64,000 nucleotides of DNA from assembly GCF_014648175.1 (NCBI RefSeq), contig NZ_BMQP01000007.1:62001-126000 (forward strand), read 5' to 3'. Every line of letters begins with the position of its first letter. Position 1 is the first letter of the stretch. The position numbers and the translations under genes are program-made. Shown here piece after piece: positions 27,249 to 35,938 of the stretch. The DNA is from Planobispora rosea (GTDB lineage Bacteria; Actinomycetota; Actinomycetes; Streptosporangiales; Streptosporangiaceae). The notes below the pieces were generated by a model. That model did no database searches. It had not been told where the DNA came from and saw nothing but the letters and a program-made list of their open reading frames with translations.

Positions 27249-27779
27249 TCAGTCCCGTTCCCCGGAAGGCCGGTCCGCGAAGTCGCCGGCCGACACCCGG
27301 AGGGTCCGCAGCAGCTCGAACAGCTGCTTCAGCTCCGCCTCGCCGTACATCGTCATGGCGAAGTCCGCGCCCATCAGCGCCCCGGTCGCCCGGTCCACGA
27401 CCTCCCGGCCCCCGTCGGTGATCTCCGCGAGCACGCCGCGGCCGTCGCGGGGATTGCGCATCCGGCGGACCAGTCCCGCCCGCTCCAGCCGGTCCACCGT
27501 GTTCGTGACGCTCGTCGGGTGCACCATCAGCCGCTCACCGATCCGCGACAGCGGCAATGCCCCCGTCTTGCTGAACGTCAGCAAAACCAGCGCCTCGTAC
27601 CGGGCAAAGGTCAAGTCATACGGTTTGAGTAGCGTGTCCAGTTGCGCCAACAGGATCTGATGCGCTCTCATGATCGAGGTGACTGCGGCCATGGCCGAGG
27701 ACGGCCCGAAGCGGGCACGCCACGTCTCCGCGGCGCGCTCGATGGGGTCGAACGGCAAGTTCAGCTGACCGGTAGCCAC
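27249..27779 (-). CDS. MarR-family regulator, probable regulator of icmA
   Basis: 176 aa from GTG at 27779. A winged-helix MarR fold: helical N-terminus, AHQILLAQLDTLLKPYDLTF, then recognition helix region GERLMVHPTSVTNTVDRLER and wing RRMRNPRDGRGVLAEITDGG. It is upstream of icmA on the same strand, with the 28-bp palindrome between them. The likely role is repression of icmA, perhaps relieved by an acyl-CoA, which is inference. Nothing in the sequence identifies the ligand. Confidence 0.9.
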   Translation of the reverse strand: MATGQLNLPFDPIERAAETWRARFGPSSAMAAVTSIMRAHQILLAQLDTLLKPYDLTFARYEALVLLTFSKTGALPLSRIGERLMVHPTSVTNTVDRLERAGLVRRMRNPRDGRGVLAEITDGGREVVDRATGALMGADFAMTMYGEAELKQLFELLRTLRVSAGDFADRPSGERD

Positions 27780-28012
27780 AGGGCTACGGTAGCGCGGCCC
27801 CGTCCCGGTTCATCCGTATACGTACAGCAATCAGAACGATGGCTTCACCAAGAACCCGGACATCAAACGTCACACTCAGTTATGGTTCCCACATCGAATG
27901 GTGAGGCCGTGACCAAGTGGTCACGTGCGCTCAGTCCGGCCCGCGGGGGAAGCAGGCCGGACCGGATGCCCTGGGGACCGGCTCCGCACATTCATGGCAC
28001 GGGGGGTGCTTG

Positions 28013-28276
28013 ATGAACGACATTTCGAAGGCGTCCGGACGTCCTGTCGATTCCGGCTCACAGACCGATTCCGGCCCGCAGACCGATTCCGGCCCGCAGA
28101 TCGGCTCCGGCCCGCAGATCGGCTCCGGCCCGCAGATCGGCTCGGGCTCACAGATCGGCTCGGGCTCACAGATCGGCTCGGGCTCACAGATCGGCTCGGG
28201 CTCACAGACCGGCTCCGGTCCGGCCCGGGGCCGGGCCGATGCGGCGTGGGCCCGGCCCGCGCTCTCCGGTGCGTGA
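28013..28276 (+). CDS. Small ORF with ~9 hexapeptide repeats, overlapping the membrane-protein gene
   Basis: 87 aa from ATG at 28013, preceded by GGGGGGTG. After MNDISKASGRPV comes an array of six-residue units (DSGSQT, DSGPQT, GSGPQI, GSGSQI). It ends ARGRADAAWARPALSGA, with the stop at 28274-28276. That end overlaps the next gene in another frame. It could be a real short, disordered protein, an upstream translated leader, or the 5' part of a longer gene broken by a frameshift. The good ribosome site favours translation. No family recognised. Confidence 0.4.
   Translation: MNDISKASGRPVDSGSQTDSGPQTDSGPQIGSGPQIGSGPQIGSGSQIGSGSQIGSGSQIGSGSQTGSGPARGRADAAWARPALSGA
28049..28210 (+). repeat. 18-bp repeat array encoding hexapeptides
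   Basis: Nine consecutive 18-bp units (28049-28210), each coding for a Ser-Gly-x-Gln-rich hexapeptide; the middle copies are almost identical. The array keeps the reading frame of the small ORF. Confidence 0.85.
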
Positions 28277-29588
28277 GCACAGGGGCGTTTCACGCGAGGA
28301 ACTCCAGCAGAGCGCGTTGGTGGCGGTCGCCGTCCTGCTCGTGCTCGGCCTGGTCGCCGCGTGGAGCGTCCTCATCCCAGGCGTCAGCGCGTGGGAGAAC
28401 ATCATCGTCGCCCTCATCGGCTCGCTCCGGCTCACCGGACCGGTGGCCGCCGCGTTCGCCGCCTGGGTGGCGGTCCGCAGGCGGCGCGGGACCGGAGGCA
28501 GGGCGCTGACCCCCTGGCAGGCGGTGCGCGCGCCGCTGGCGATCCTGGTGGTGGTCATGGGCTCCTTCACCGCGACCGTGCTGGTCCTGGCGGTCAAGAC
28601 CATGCTCACCGAGCAGGCGGGCCGGCTGCTGCCCAGCGGCCTGATCATGAGCGTCGCGGGGCTCGCGCTCTACGTCACCATCGGCTGGGTGACCGGCTGG
28701 CTGCTCCCCTGGACGATCACTCCGGTGCTCGCCGGGATCGGCTGCTACGCGCTGTTCGCCTGGCTCTCCGAGACGTCGGCCTGGGCCGACCGGCTCGTGC
28801 CCGGCACGCGGGAGCCGTACGACCTCTTCCGGGGACTGAGCTCGGCGGCCTTCGCCGACCAGACGCTCTGGCTGCTGGGCATCAGCGCCGCGCTGCTGCT
28901 CGGCTGGGCCGCGGTGGTGACCCGGCAGGCGCTCGTGCTGGCCGCCGCGCTGCTGGCGGTGCTGGCCGCCGGGGCCGGCCTGTCCCGGCTGCTGAGCGAG
29001 CCGCAGCCCGTCTCGGCCGAGCGGGTGGTCTACAGCTGCCAGGAGTGGCCGATCATGGTCTGCGTGCATCCGGGGATGCGGACCGGGCTGGACGAGCTCG
29101 GCTCGACGTTCATCAAGATCGCATCCAGGCTGGCGGGCACGCCGGGTGAGTTCTTCCGGGTCGAGCAGCGGCCGCGGCGCGACGACGCCCCCCTCGCGCC
29201 GGGCACGGTCCCCGTACACGTGGACGACCTGGCCACCGGGTTCGCGGACCGGGCCGCCGACGAGTTCGTGGACGGCCTGGCCGCCAAGTGCGACGGAACG
29301 CCGTCGGCGGGCTACCGCGACATCGTGACCGCCTGGCTGCGCGGCGAGCCGTTGCCCGGCGGGCCGCTCGCCGAGCACCGGTACGCCGCCGCGTGGTTCT
29401 CCGGCCTGACCGAGACCCAGCGCCGTGACTGGCTCCGCCTCCACTACCCCGACTTCGTCGGCTGCCGCCTGCAGAACGTCCACTTCGGCGGCCGGCCGGC
29501 CAGGGCCGGAGCGGCCGAGCCGGAGCAGTGGCCGCAGCGGCTGGGACAGCGCCGCGCCACGGACAAGATCGGCATAGGCTCGATGTGA
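28239..29588 (+). CDS. Multi-pass membrane protein with Cys-containing external domain, ABC-permease-like
   Basis: 449 aa from ATG at 28239, or 439 aa from GTG at 28269. Six or seven hydrophobic helices: near LVAVAVLLVLGLVAAWSVLI, VAAAFAAWVAV, APLAILVVVMGSFTATVLVL, MSVAGLALYVTIGWVTGWLL, LWLLGISAALLLGWAAVV and VLAAALLAVLAAGAG. Then comes a ~190-residue soluble C-terminus with VVYSCQEWPIMVCVHPGM. The paired cysteines suggest an external fold. It resembles the uncharacterised permease-like proteins of actinobacterial ABC gene clusters, but there is no ATPase beside it. Function unknown. Confidence 0.65.
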   Translation: MRRGPGPRSPVREHRGVSREELQQSALVAVAVLLVLGLVAAWSVLIPGVSAWENIIVALIGSLRLTGPVAAAFAAWVAVRRRRGTGGRALTPWQAVRAPLAILVVVMGSFTATVLVLAVKTMLTEQAGRLLPSGLIMSVAGLALYVTIGWVTGWLLPWTITPVLAGIGCYALFAWLSETSAWADRLVPGTREPYDLFRGLSSAAFADQTLWLLGISAALLLGWAAVVTRQALVLAAALLAVLAAGAGLSRLLSEPQPVSAERVVYSCQEWPIMVCVHPGMRTGLDELGSTFIKIASRLAGTPGEFFRVEQRPRRDDAPLAPGTVPVHVDDLATGFADRAADEFVDGLAAKCDGTPSAGYRDIVTAWLRGEPLPGGPLAEHRYAAAWFSGLTETQRRDWLRLHYPDFVGCRLQNVHFGGRPARAGAAEPEQWPQRLGQRRATDKIGIGSM

Positions 29589-29665
29589 GAGGCCGCCGTC
29601 CGGTCGGCTGGGAAGCCTGGCGCCGGGGAACGTGAGAAGCCCCCCGCCCGGGGAAGGGGACTGCC

Positions 29666-30340
29666 GTGAAGGCTAACGTGGAAGCACCTCCCACCGCCCC
29701 GGCGGCACCCCGCAGGCGCCGGTGGCGCATGCTCGCCGGACTCCTCGTCGTCGCGGTCCTGCTCCTCGTCGCCGGCCGGCTCGCCTGGTCGTGGATGGAC
29801 CCGTTCCGTGAGTCCACGGTCGACCGCAGTCAGCCCGTCCTGCTGCAGTCCATCCACGACCTCAGCCGTTTCGAGGCGGCCACCGGCAACTTCCAGGTCA
29901 TCGTCGACCTGGAGAAGGACGCCGACTTCCTGCCCGACGCGATCAAGGGCACCCGCACCCTGTTCGTGGGCGCGGGCGGCGTGGACGCCTACGTCGACTT
30001 CAGCCGCCTCGGCAAGGACGCCCTGACCGTCTCCCCCGACCGGACCCAGGTCACGGTACGGCTCCCGCGCGCCCAGCTGGAGAAGCCCAACCTCGACAAC
30101 GGCCGTTCCTACGTCTACACCCAGGAACGCGGTCTCTTCGACCGGGTCTCCGACTTCCTGTCGTCCTCCCCGGGCAACCAGCAGGAGCTCTACGTCCTGG
30201 CGGAGAAGAAGATCGCCGAGGCGGCCCTGGCGAGCGACCTGCGCAACCGCGCGGACCAGAACACGAAGATGATGCTGAACGGCATGCTGACCGGTCTCGG
30301 CTTCGACAAGGTCACCGTGAAGTTCGCCGACGAGCCCTGA
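29666..30340 (+). CDS. DUF4230 family membrane-anchored protein
   Basis: 224 aa from GTG at 29666 (GGGGAAGGGGA upstream). One N-terminal transmembrane segment (MLAGLLVVAVLLLVAGRLAW) after an Arg-rich start, then an external domain: QPVLLQSIHDLSRFEAATGN, FQVIVDLEKDADFLPDAIKG, VGAGGVDAYVDFSRLGKDAL and QVTVRLPRAQLEKPNL. These are characteristic of DUF4230. The family's function is unknown. It follows the 28.2-kb membrane-protein gene by 77 bp and is convergent, with no gap, to meaB. Confidence 0.87.
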   Translation: MKANVEAPPTAPAAPRRRRWRMLAGLLVVAVLLLVAGRLAWSWMDPFRESTVDRSQPVLLQSIHDLSRFEAATGNFQVIVDLEKDADFLPDAIKGTRTLFVGAGGVDAYVDFSRLGKDALTVSPDRTQVTVRLPRAQLEKPNLDNGRSYVYTQERGLFDRVSDFLSSSPGNQQELYVLAEKKIAEAALASDLRNRADQNTKMMLNGMLTGLGFDKVTVKFADEP

Positions 30341-31291
30341 TCAGCCCAGGGCGGCCAGCAGCTCGTCGGCCGCCGAATAGGGGTCGAGACCGGCCTCCAC
30401 GACGCGCGCCGCGAGCGTGTCGAGCCTCCGGTCCCCGTGCAGGCCGGCGAACCGGGACCGCAGCGCGGTCAGGGCGATGGCCTCGATCTCCTCCCGGGCC
30501 CTGGTGTGCCGGCGGCGCTCCAGCTCGCCCGAGGCCTCCAGGTACGCCAGGTGCTTGTCCAGGGCCTCGACCACCTCATCGCCACCCTCGCCCCGGTGGG
30601 CCACCGTCGGCACGATCGGCGGCCTCCAGTCCCGCTCGACCAGCGCGACCATGTTGCGGAGCTCGCGGATCGCCGCCTGGGCGCCGTCGCGGTCGGCCTT
30701 GTTCACCACGAACACGTCGGCGATCTCCAGGATGCCCGCCTTGGCGGCCTGGACGCCGTCCCCCATGCCGGGAGCGAGCAGCACGATGGTGCTGTCGGCC
30801 AGCGAGGCGATCTCCACCTCGGCCTGGCCGACCCCCACGGTCTCGACGAGGACGACCTCGCAGCCCGCGGCCTCCAGCACGCGCAGCGCCTGCGGCGTCG
30901 CCCAGGACAGGCCGCCCAGGTGGCCGCGGCTGGCCATCGACCGGATGAACACCTCGGGGTCGGTGGCGTGGTCCTGCATCCGCACCCGGTCACCGAGCAG
31001 CGCCCCGCCGGTGAACGGCGACGACGGGTCCACCGCGAGCACGCCGACCCGCAGGCCCCGTCTGCGGAACGCCCGGACCAGCATCCCGGTGGAGGTCGAC
31101 TTGCCCACCCCGGGGGAGCCGGTCAGCCCGATGATCCGGGCCCGGTTCGGGCGGTCGGCGCAGAGCCTCGCGGTGATCTCCCGTAGCAGCGGCGAGCCGT
31201 TCTCCACCAGGGAGATCAGCCGGGCCACCGCCCGGGGCCGGCCCTCACGCGCTCCCGCGATCAGGACGTCCAGATCCACGCCCAGGTCCAT
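30341..31291 (-). CDS. meaB: MeaB/ArgK-type G-protein chaperone of B12 mutases
   Basis: 316 aa from ATG at 31291, chosen because GGAGGG stands just upstream (a GTG at 31324 would add 11 aa). GTPase motifs: IIGLTGSPGVGKSTSTGMLV (P-loop), AVDPSSPFTGGALLGDRVRM (switch I), VLVETVGVGQAEVEIASLAD and NKADRDGA (base recognition). MeaB guards acyl-CoA mutases against inactivation and helps load adenosylcobalamin. It follows the thiolase on the same strand. IcmA, 3.2 kb away, is an obvious client along with any methylmalonyl-CoA mutase elsewhere. Confidence 0.93.
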   Translation of the reverse strand: MDLGVDLDVLIAGAREGRPRAVARLISLVENGSPLLREITARLCADRPNRARIIGLTGSPGVGKSTSTGMLVRAFRRRGLRVGVLAVDPSSPFTGGALLGDRVRMQDHATDPEVFIRSMASRGHLGGLSWATPQALRVLEAAGCEVVLVETVGVGQAEVEIASLADSTIVLLAPGMGDGVQAAKAGILEIADVFVVNKADRDGAQAAIRELRNMVALVERDWRPPIVPTVAHRGEGGDEVVEALDKHLAYLEASGELERRRHTRAREEIEAIALTALRSRFAGLHGDRRLDTLAARVVEAGLDPYSAADELLAALG

Positions 31292-31344
31292 GCCGCCCGC
31301 CCTCCGTACCCTCGATCCGATCACACCGGGTCCCCGACATCATG

Positions 31345-31394
31345 CGGCTCGCCCGCGGCTCCCGGGAACTCGGCCGGGGCCCGCGGGCGAGCCG
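31345..31394. terminator. Long hairpin after the thiolase gene
   Basis: Perfect 14-bp arms CGGCTCGCCCGCGG (31345-31358) and CCGCGGGCGAGCCG (31381-31394), with a 22-nt loop that contains its own CCCGG/CCGGG pairing. It starts five bases past the thiolase stop and lies before meaB. It may end the thiolase transcript or reduce read-through into meaB. Confidence 0.65.
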
Positions 31395-31399
31395 GGACG

Positions 31400-32584
31400 T
31401 CAGGCCGAGGGGACGCGGATGATCAGGGCGTCGCCCTGGCCGCCGCCCCCGCACAGCCCGGCCGCGCCGAGCCCGCCGCCGCGGCGCTTGAGCTCGTAGG
31501 CCAGGGCGAGCACGATGCGGGCGCCGGAGGCGCCGATCGGGTGCCCGACGGCGATGCCGCCGCCGTTGACGTTGACCTTGTCGAGCGGGACGCCGAGGTC
31601 CTTGACGGACTGGAGGACGACCTGGGCGAACGCCTCGTTGATCTCCAGCAGGTCGAGGTCCTCGGCCGAGAGCCCCTGCTTGCCCAGGGCGTGCTTGATG
31701 GCGTTGGCCGGCTGGGACTGCAGCGAGTTGTCGGGACCGGCCACGTTGCCGTGGGCGCCGATCTCGGCCAGCCACTCCAGGCCCAGCTCCTCGGCCTTCG
31801 CCCTGGACATCACGACCACGGCGCAGGCTCCGTCGGAGATCTGCGAGGCGGAGCCGGCGGTGATCGTGCCGTCCTTGCTGAAGGCGGGACGCAGCCTGCT
31901 CAGGGCCTCGGCGGTGGTGTCGGCCCGCACGCCCTCGTCGGCGGAGACGACGATCGGGTCGCCCTTGCGCTGCGGGATCGAGACCGGGACGATCTCGTCG
32001 AGGATGCCGTTCTTGATCGCCGCGGCGGCGAGCTGGTGGGAGCGGGCGGAGAACTCGTCCTGCTCCTCGCGGCTCCAGCCGAGGCGGGCGTTGTGCCGCT
32101 CGGTGGACTCGCCCATGGACACCTGGTCGTAGGCGTCGGTGAGGCCGTCGTGGGCCATCGAGTCGACGATGTCCGCACCGCCGTACTTCACTCCCCTGCG
32201 CAGGCCGGGCAGCAGGTGCGGGGCGTTGGACATGGACTCCATGCCGCCCGCCACGACGATGTCGAACTCGCCCGCCCGGATGAGCTGGTCGGCGAGGGCG
32301 ATCGCGTCCAGCCCGGACAGGCAGACCTTGTTGATCGTCAGCGACGGGACGGTCATCGGGATCCCGGCCTTCACCGCGGCCTGGCGGGAGGGGATCTGAC
32401 CCGCGCCGGCCTGGAGCACCTGCCCCATGATCACATACTGCACGGCCTCGGGAGCGACACCGGCGCGCTCCAGCGCGGCCTTGATGGCGATGCCGCCGAG
32501 CTCGGCGGCCGTCAGGCTCGACAACGAGCCGAGGAGACGGCCGATGGGGGTGCGAGCTCCGGCGACGATGACGGAACCAGACAT
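31400..32584 (-). CDS. Acetyl-CoA C-acetyltransferase (thiolase)
   Basis: 394 aa from ATG at 32584 (GGAGG upstream). Condenses two acetyl-CoA or cleaves 3-ketoacyl-CoA. The catalytic Cys is in [20 protein letters not shown], where the usual thiolase sequence is NxxCxSG. The His and second Cys of the C-terminal domain are in [20 protein letters not shown] and [16 protein letters not shown]. All residues are present. Divergent from the epimerase gene (83 bp), the arrangement found in Streptomyces and mycobacteria (fadA4 region), from memory. Confidence 0.93.
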   Translation of the reverse strand: MSGSVIVAGARTPIGRLLGSLSSLTAAELGGIAIKAALERAGVAPEAVQYVIMGQVLQAGAGQIPSRQAAVKAGIPMTVPSLTINKVCLSGLDAIALADQLIRAGEFDIVVAGGMESMSNAPHLLPGLRRGVKYGGADIVDSMAHDGLTDAYDQVSMGESTERHNARLGWSREEQDEFSARSHQLAAAAIKNGILDEIVPVSIPQRKGDPIVVSADEGVRADTTAEALSRLRPAFSKDGTITAGSASQISDGACAVVVMSRAKAEELGLEWLAEIGAHGNVAGPDNSLQSQPANAIKHALGKQGLSAEDLDLLEINEAFAQVVLQSVKDLGVPLDKVNVNGGGIAVGHPIGASGARIVLALAYELKRRGGGLGAAGLCGGGGQGDALIIRVPSA

Positions 32585-32667
32585 GGAGGGGCCTCCCTGG
32601 CAGGAAGTGGGGCGACTTTGCCACCATACCCATGAGTACACCAGCGACTGCCATGGAGGTTGGCCCC

Positions 32668-33096
32668 ATGTTCATGCGTATCGACCATGTGGGGATCGCC
32701 TGCCACGACCTGGAGGAGAAGATCGCGCTCTTCGAGCGGACCTTCGACCTGACGGTGGTGGCCCGCGAGGTCAACGAGGAGCAGGGCGTCAAGGAGGCCA
32801 TGCTCCACATCGCCGACGGCGAGGGCGGCGGGTCCTACATCCAGCTCCTGGAACCGCTGGGCCCCGACACGCCCGTCGGGAGGTTCCTGGCCAAGCGCGG
32901 CGAGGGGGTGCACCATGTTGCCTTCGGAGTCCCGGACGTCACGCGGGCGCTGGAGGAGATCGGCGGGAAGGGAATCCGCCTCCTCGACGAGAAGCCGCGT
33001 CACGGCTCGATGGGCTCCTCCATAGCGTTTCTGCATCCGAAGGACGTCGCCGGGATGCTGACCGAGCTCGTCCAGGCTCCTGACCAGCGACGGTAG
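32668..33096 (+). CDS. mce: Methylmalonyl-CoA epimerase
   Basis: 142 aa from ATG at 32668, seven bases after GGAGGT; an ATG at 32632 gives an N-terminal extension with little support. Interconverts (2R)- and (2S)-methylmalonyl-CoA in propionyl-CoA use. Vicinal-oxygen-chelate fold: [20 protein letters not shown] with the first metal His, then [20 protein letters not shown], the second His in [20 protein letters not shown], and the final metal ligand near [10 protein letters not shown]. It sits between thiolase (divergent) and the coiled-coil gene, as in Streptomyces near scy. Confidence 0.93.
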   Translation: MFMRIDHVGIACHDLEEKIALFERTFDLTVVAREVNEEQGVKEAMLHIADGEGGGSYIQLLEPLGPDTPVGRFLAKRGEGVHHVAFGVPDVTRALEEIGGKGIRLLDEKPRHGSMGSSIAFLHPKDVAGMLTELVQAPDQRR

Positions 33097-33282
33097 CTCC
33101 ACCGAACACAAGGGAGACTCATACGTAACAAGTCACGCAGATAGCCAGAGGGGGCCGCCAACGAGGCAACAGCGGAGTACGCTGGCCTATCACCGGACGT
33201 GGGTCCACCAGGATCCTGCCTCGGGTGTCCGAGCCCCCGTCCAGCACGTGTAGCCGTCTCGCCAACCCAGGATCGAGCCTCC

Positions 33283-34563
33283 ATGCAGTCCGACATCGAC
33301 GCCCAGCTCAACAACTTCTTTGAGGACGCCCCCGCCCGGGAATTCGACGTGGTGCTCCGTGGCTATGACCGGCACCAGGTTCACGACTACCTGAAGCAGC
33401 TCGACACCGAGCTGCGCCAGGCCCGGGAGCAGGTCACCGGCCTGCAGCGGGATCTGAGCGACTCCCAGCGCCAGCTCCAGGAGCAGGAGAGGCCGACCTA
33501 CTCCGGTCTCGGCGCCCGGATCGAGCAGCTGCTCCGCCTCGCCGAGGAGCAGGCCACCGAGCTCGTCCAGGCCGCCCGGTCCGAGGCGAACGAGATCAAG
33601 GCGGCCGCCAAGGTGGAGGCCGCCGACATGCGCGCCGCGGCCGAGAACGAGGCGGCCGAGAAGCGCGCCCTCGCCACGCGCGAGGCCGACGACATGCGCG
33701 GCACCGCCGAGCGCGAGGCCGAGGAGATCCGCTCGACCGCCCGCCGCGAGGCCGAGGAGCTCACCTCGACCACCGAGCGCGAGGTCGCCAAGCTCCGCGC
33801 CACCGCCGACCACGAGGTCGCCGAGAAGCGCGCCGACGCCGAGCGCGAGATCGCCAAGCTCCGCACCACCACCGAGCGCGAGGTCGCCCAGCTCCGCGCC
33901 TCGACCAAGCGCGAACGCGACGAGATCCTCACCACCGCCAAGCGTCAGGCCGACGAGATGCGGGCGCAGGCCCAGCGCATCCTGGAGGAGTCCGAGGCCA
34001 AGCGGGCCCAGGACGAGGCCGAGTTCGAGATCCAGCTCGCCGCCCGCCGCGAGGAGGCCGAGCGCCAGGAGGCCGAGCGCCACGCCACCGCGCAGGCCGC
34101 CACCCAGAAGCTGGTCGCCGAGGCCGAGCAGCGCGCGGCCACCGCCGAGCAGCGGGCCACCAAGGCCACCCAGCAGGCCGAGCAGACCCGCCGCGAGGCC
34201 GACACGCACGCCAAGCAGCTGCTGACCAACGCCCGCAAGAACGCCGACCAGATCGTCGCCGAGGCCAAGAGCAGCGCCGAGTCGATCGTCTCCGAGGCCA
34301 AGGCCGAGGCCGAGCGGAGCCGCACGGTCGCCCAGCGCCAGGTCGACGAGCTCACCCGCCAGCGCGACAGCATCACCAGCCACCTGGCCCAGCTGCGCCA
34401 GCTGCTCGGCGGCGCGCCGCTCCCCGCGGCCGACCCCGAGCCCGCCGTCACCGCGGCCCCGGCCAAGCCGGCCATCGCCGCCGCCAACGGCAACGACAAG
34501 CCCGCTCCGGCCGCCGCGAAGGCGGACAAGACCGACGACGACGCGGAGTGGTGGCAGGAGTGA
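33283..34563 (+). CDS. DivIVA-like, long coiled-coil polarity protein (Scy/FilP group)
   Basis: 426 aa from ATG at 33283. Residues ~1-45 (DAQLNNFFEDAPAREFDVVL, RGYDRHQVHDYLKQLDTEL) resemble the DivIVA membrane-binding head. A ~330-residue Ala/Glu/Arg coiled coil with a strong heptad pattern follows (for example AEREAEEIRSTARREAEELT). The tail is Ala/Pro-rich and ends DDDAEWWQE. In Streptomyces, Scy and FilP are encoded next to mce and organise tip growth and hyphal stiffness. This protein is much shorter than Scy (~1300 aa) and somewhat longer than FilP (~310 aa). Exact orthology is uncertain. The gene ends with a strong terminator. Confidence 0.8.
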   Translation: MQSDIDAQLNNFFEDAPAREFDVVLRGYDRHQVHDYLKQLDTELRQAREQVTGLQRDLSDSQRQLQEQERPTYSGLGARIEQLLRLAEEQATELVQAARSEANEIKAAAKVEAADMRAAAENEAAEKRALATREADDMRGTAEREAEEIRSTARREAEELTSTTEREVAKLRATADHEVAEKRADAEREIAKLRTTTEREVAQLRASTKRERDEILTTAKRQADEMRAQAQRILEESEAKRAQDEAEFEIQLAARREEAERQEAERHATAQAATQKLVAEAEQRAATAEQRATKATQQAEQTRREADTHAKQLLTNARKNADQIVAEAKSSAESIVSEAKAEAERSRTVAQRQVDELTRQRDSITSHLAQLRQLLGGAPLPAADPEPAVTAAPAKPAIAAANGNDKPAPAAAKADKTDDDAEWWQE

Positions 34564-34596
34564 CGCCCCGGCGCTGAGACGTTGACGACGGCTACC

Positions 34597-34640
34597 GGAG
34601 AACCCGGCGACCCCGCGGTCGCCGGGTTCTCCCTTTCCCT
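34597..34640. terminator. Perfect 16-bp hairpin terminator after the coiled-coil gene
   Basis: GGAGAACCCGGCGACC (34597-34612), loop CCGC, then GGTCGCCGGGTTCTCC (34617-34632), followed by CTTTCCCT. It is 34 bases past the stop and faces the convergent epoxide hydrolase. Confidence 0.9.
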
Positions 34641-34654
34641 GGCAGGCGCCCGTC

Positions 34655-35875
34655 TCAGCGCAGCTTCCTGAAGAACGCGCGGACGTCGTCGACCAGCAGG
34701 CCGGGCGCCTCCATAGCGAGGAAGTGGCCGCCCCGGTCCAGTTCGGTCCAGTGCACGACGTTGTGGTCGCGCTCCGCCCAGCGGCGGACGGTCACGTCAT
34801 GGGCGGAGACCAGCACTCCGGTCGGCACGGTCCCGGGCTGCGCCGCCGCCCAGCCGTCACCCGATTCGGCGCTCCAGGCGTCACCCGATCCGTCGCTCCA
34901 GGCGTCACCCGATCCGTCGCTCCAGGCGTTCGCGGAGATCTCCTCGTAGTAGATCTGCGCCGCCGATCCCGCCGTGCCGGTCAGCCAGTACAGCGAGACG
35001 TCGGTCAGGATCCGGTCGCGGTCGACGCTGTCCTCGGGGAGCCCTTCCTCCGGGTCGGTGAGCTCCTTGAACTTCTCCACGATCCAGGCGAGCTGGCCGA
35101 CGGGCGAGTCGTGCAGCCCGTACGTCACCGTCTGCGGCCGCTTGGAGTTGCACTGCAGGTAGCCGTCGTTGAAGTCCTGCATCGCCTGCCAGCGCCGCTG
35201 CTCGGTCTCGGACAGGCCGTCCATCTCGCCCTCCTCCCCGATCGGGAAGGTGATCAGGGCGTTGACGTGGACGCCGACGACCTGTCCGGGAGCCTGCCTG
35301 CCGATCGCGGGGGCGACCCACGAGCCGGTGTCGTAACCCTGGACGCCGTACCGCTCGTATCCGAGCAGGGACATCAGCCGCACGAGCACCCGGGCCATCG
35401 CGGCCGCGTTCATCCCCGGCCCGGCCAGCGGCGTGGAGAACCCGAAGCCCGGCAGCGACGGGATCACCAGGTGGAAGGCGTCGGCCGGGTCGCCGCCGTG
35501 CGCGCGGGGATCCGAGAGCGGGCCGATGACGTCGAGGAAGTCCACGACCCCGCCCGGCCAGCCGTGCAGCAGCACCAGGGGCACGGCGCCGGGTTCGGGT
35601 GAGCGTACGTGCAGGAAGTGGATGTTCTGCCCGTCGATGGTGGTCGTGTACTGCGGATGCTCGTTGAGCGCCGCCTCATGCGCCCGCCAGTCGTAACCGG
35701 TGCGCCAGTACTCGGCGAGCTCCTTCAGGTAATCCACCGGCACTCCCCGGCTCCAGCCGACGCCCGGCACCTCGTCCGGCCAGCGGGTGCCGGCCAGCCG
35801 CGCGCCCAGGTCGTCGAGCTGAGCCTGCGGGATGTCGATACGGAAGGGGCGGATGTCCTGCTGCGGGTTCGTCAT
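34655..35875 (-). CDS. Epoxide hydrolase-type alpha/beta hydrolase with a repeat insertion
   Basis: 406 aa from ATG at 35875; a longer frame to 35956 begins inside the WYL promoter. The N-terminal EHN domain opens with [20 protein letters not shown] and [20 protein letters not shown]. The oxyanion HGWPGG motif is in [20 protein letters not shown], the nucleophile Asp in [15 protein letters not shown], and the His in [11 protein letters not shown]. Three copies of an eight-residue [12 protein letters not shown] unit interrupt the cap region, an unusual insertion. Divergent from a WYL regulator that probably controls it. Confidence 0.87.
   Translation of the reverse strand: MTNPQQDIRPFRIDIPQAQLDDLGARLAGTRWPDEVPGVGWSRGVPVDYLKELAEYWRTGYDWRAHEAALNEHPQYTTTIDGQNIHFLHVRSPEPGAVPLVLLHGWPGGVVDFLDVIGPLSDPRAHGGDPADAFHLVIPSLPGFGFSTPLAGPGMNAAAMARVLVRLMSLLGYERYGVQGYDTGSWVAPAIGRQAPGQVVGVHVNALITFPIGEEGEMDGLSETEQRRWQAMQDFNDGYLQCNSKRPQTVTYGLHDSPVGQLAWIVEKFKELTDPEEGLPEDSVDRDRILTDVSLYWLTGTAGSAAQIYYEEISANAWSDGSGDAWSDGSGDAWSAESGDGWAAAQPGTVPTGVLVSAHDVTVRRWAERDHNVVHWTELDRGGHFLAMEAPGLLVDDVRAFFRKLR
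34856..34927 (-). repeat. In-frame 24-bp repeat in the epoxide hydrolase gene
   Basis: Three 24-bp copies (34856-34879, 34880-34903, 34904-34927); the last two are identical and the first has a few changes. They encode [12 protein letters not shown] octapeptides in the region between the cap and the last third of the enzyme. Confidence 0.85.
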
Positions 35876-35895
35876 GGAGACGACGCTAGGAACCC

Positions 35896-35938
35896 CTTGG
35901 GACAGATCCGATCCTAAGAAGCTGGCAATCTTGGGACA
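35896..35938. promoter_or_regulatory. Direct repeat in the divergent WYL/epoxide-hydrolase promoter
   Basis: CTTGGGACA at 35896-35904 and 35930-35938, 34 bp apart; the last one runs into the ATG of the WYL gene, so its mRNA is leaderless or nearly so. GATCCGATCC lies between. These are candidate sites for the regulator. Confidence 0.45.
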
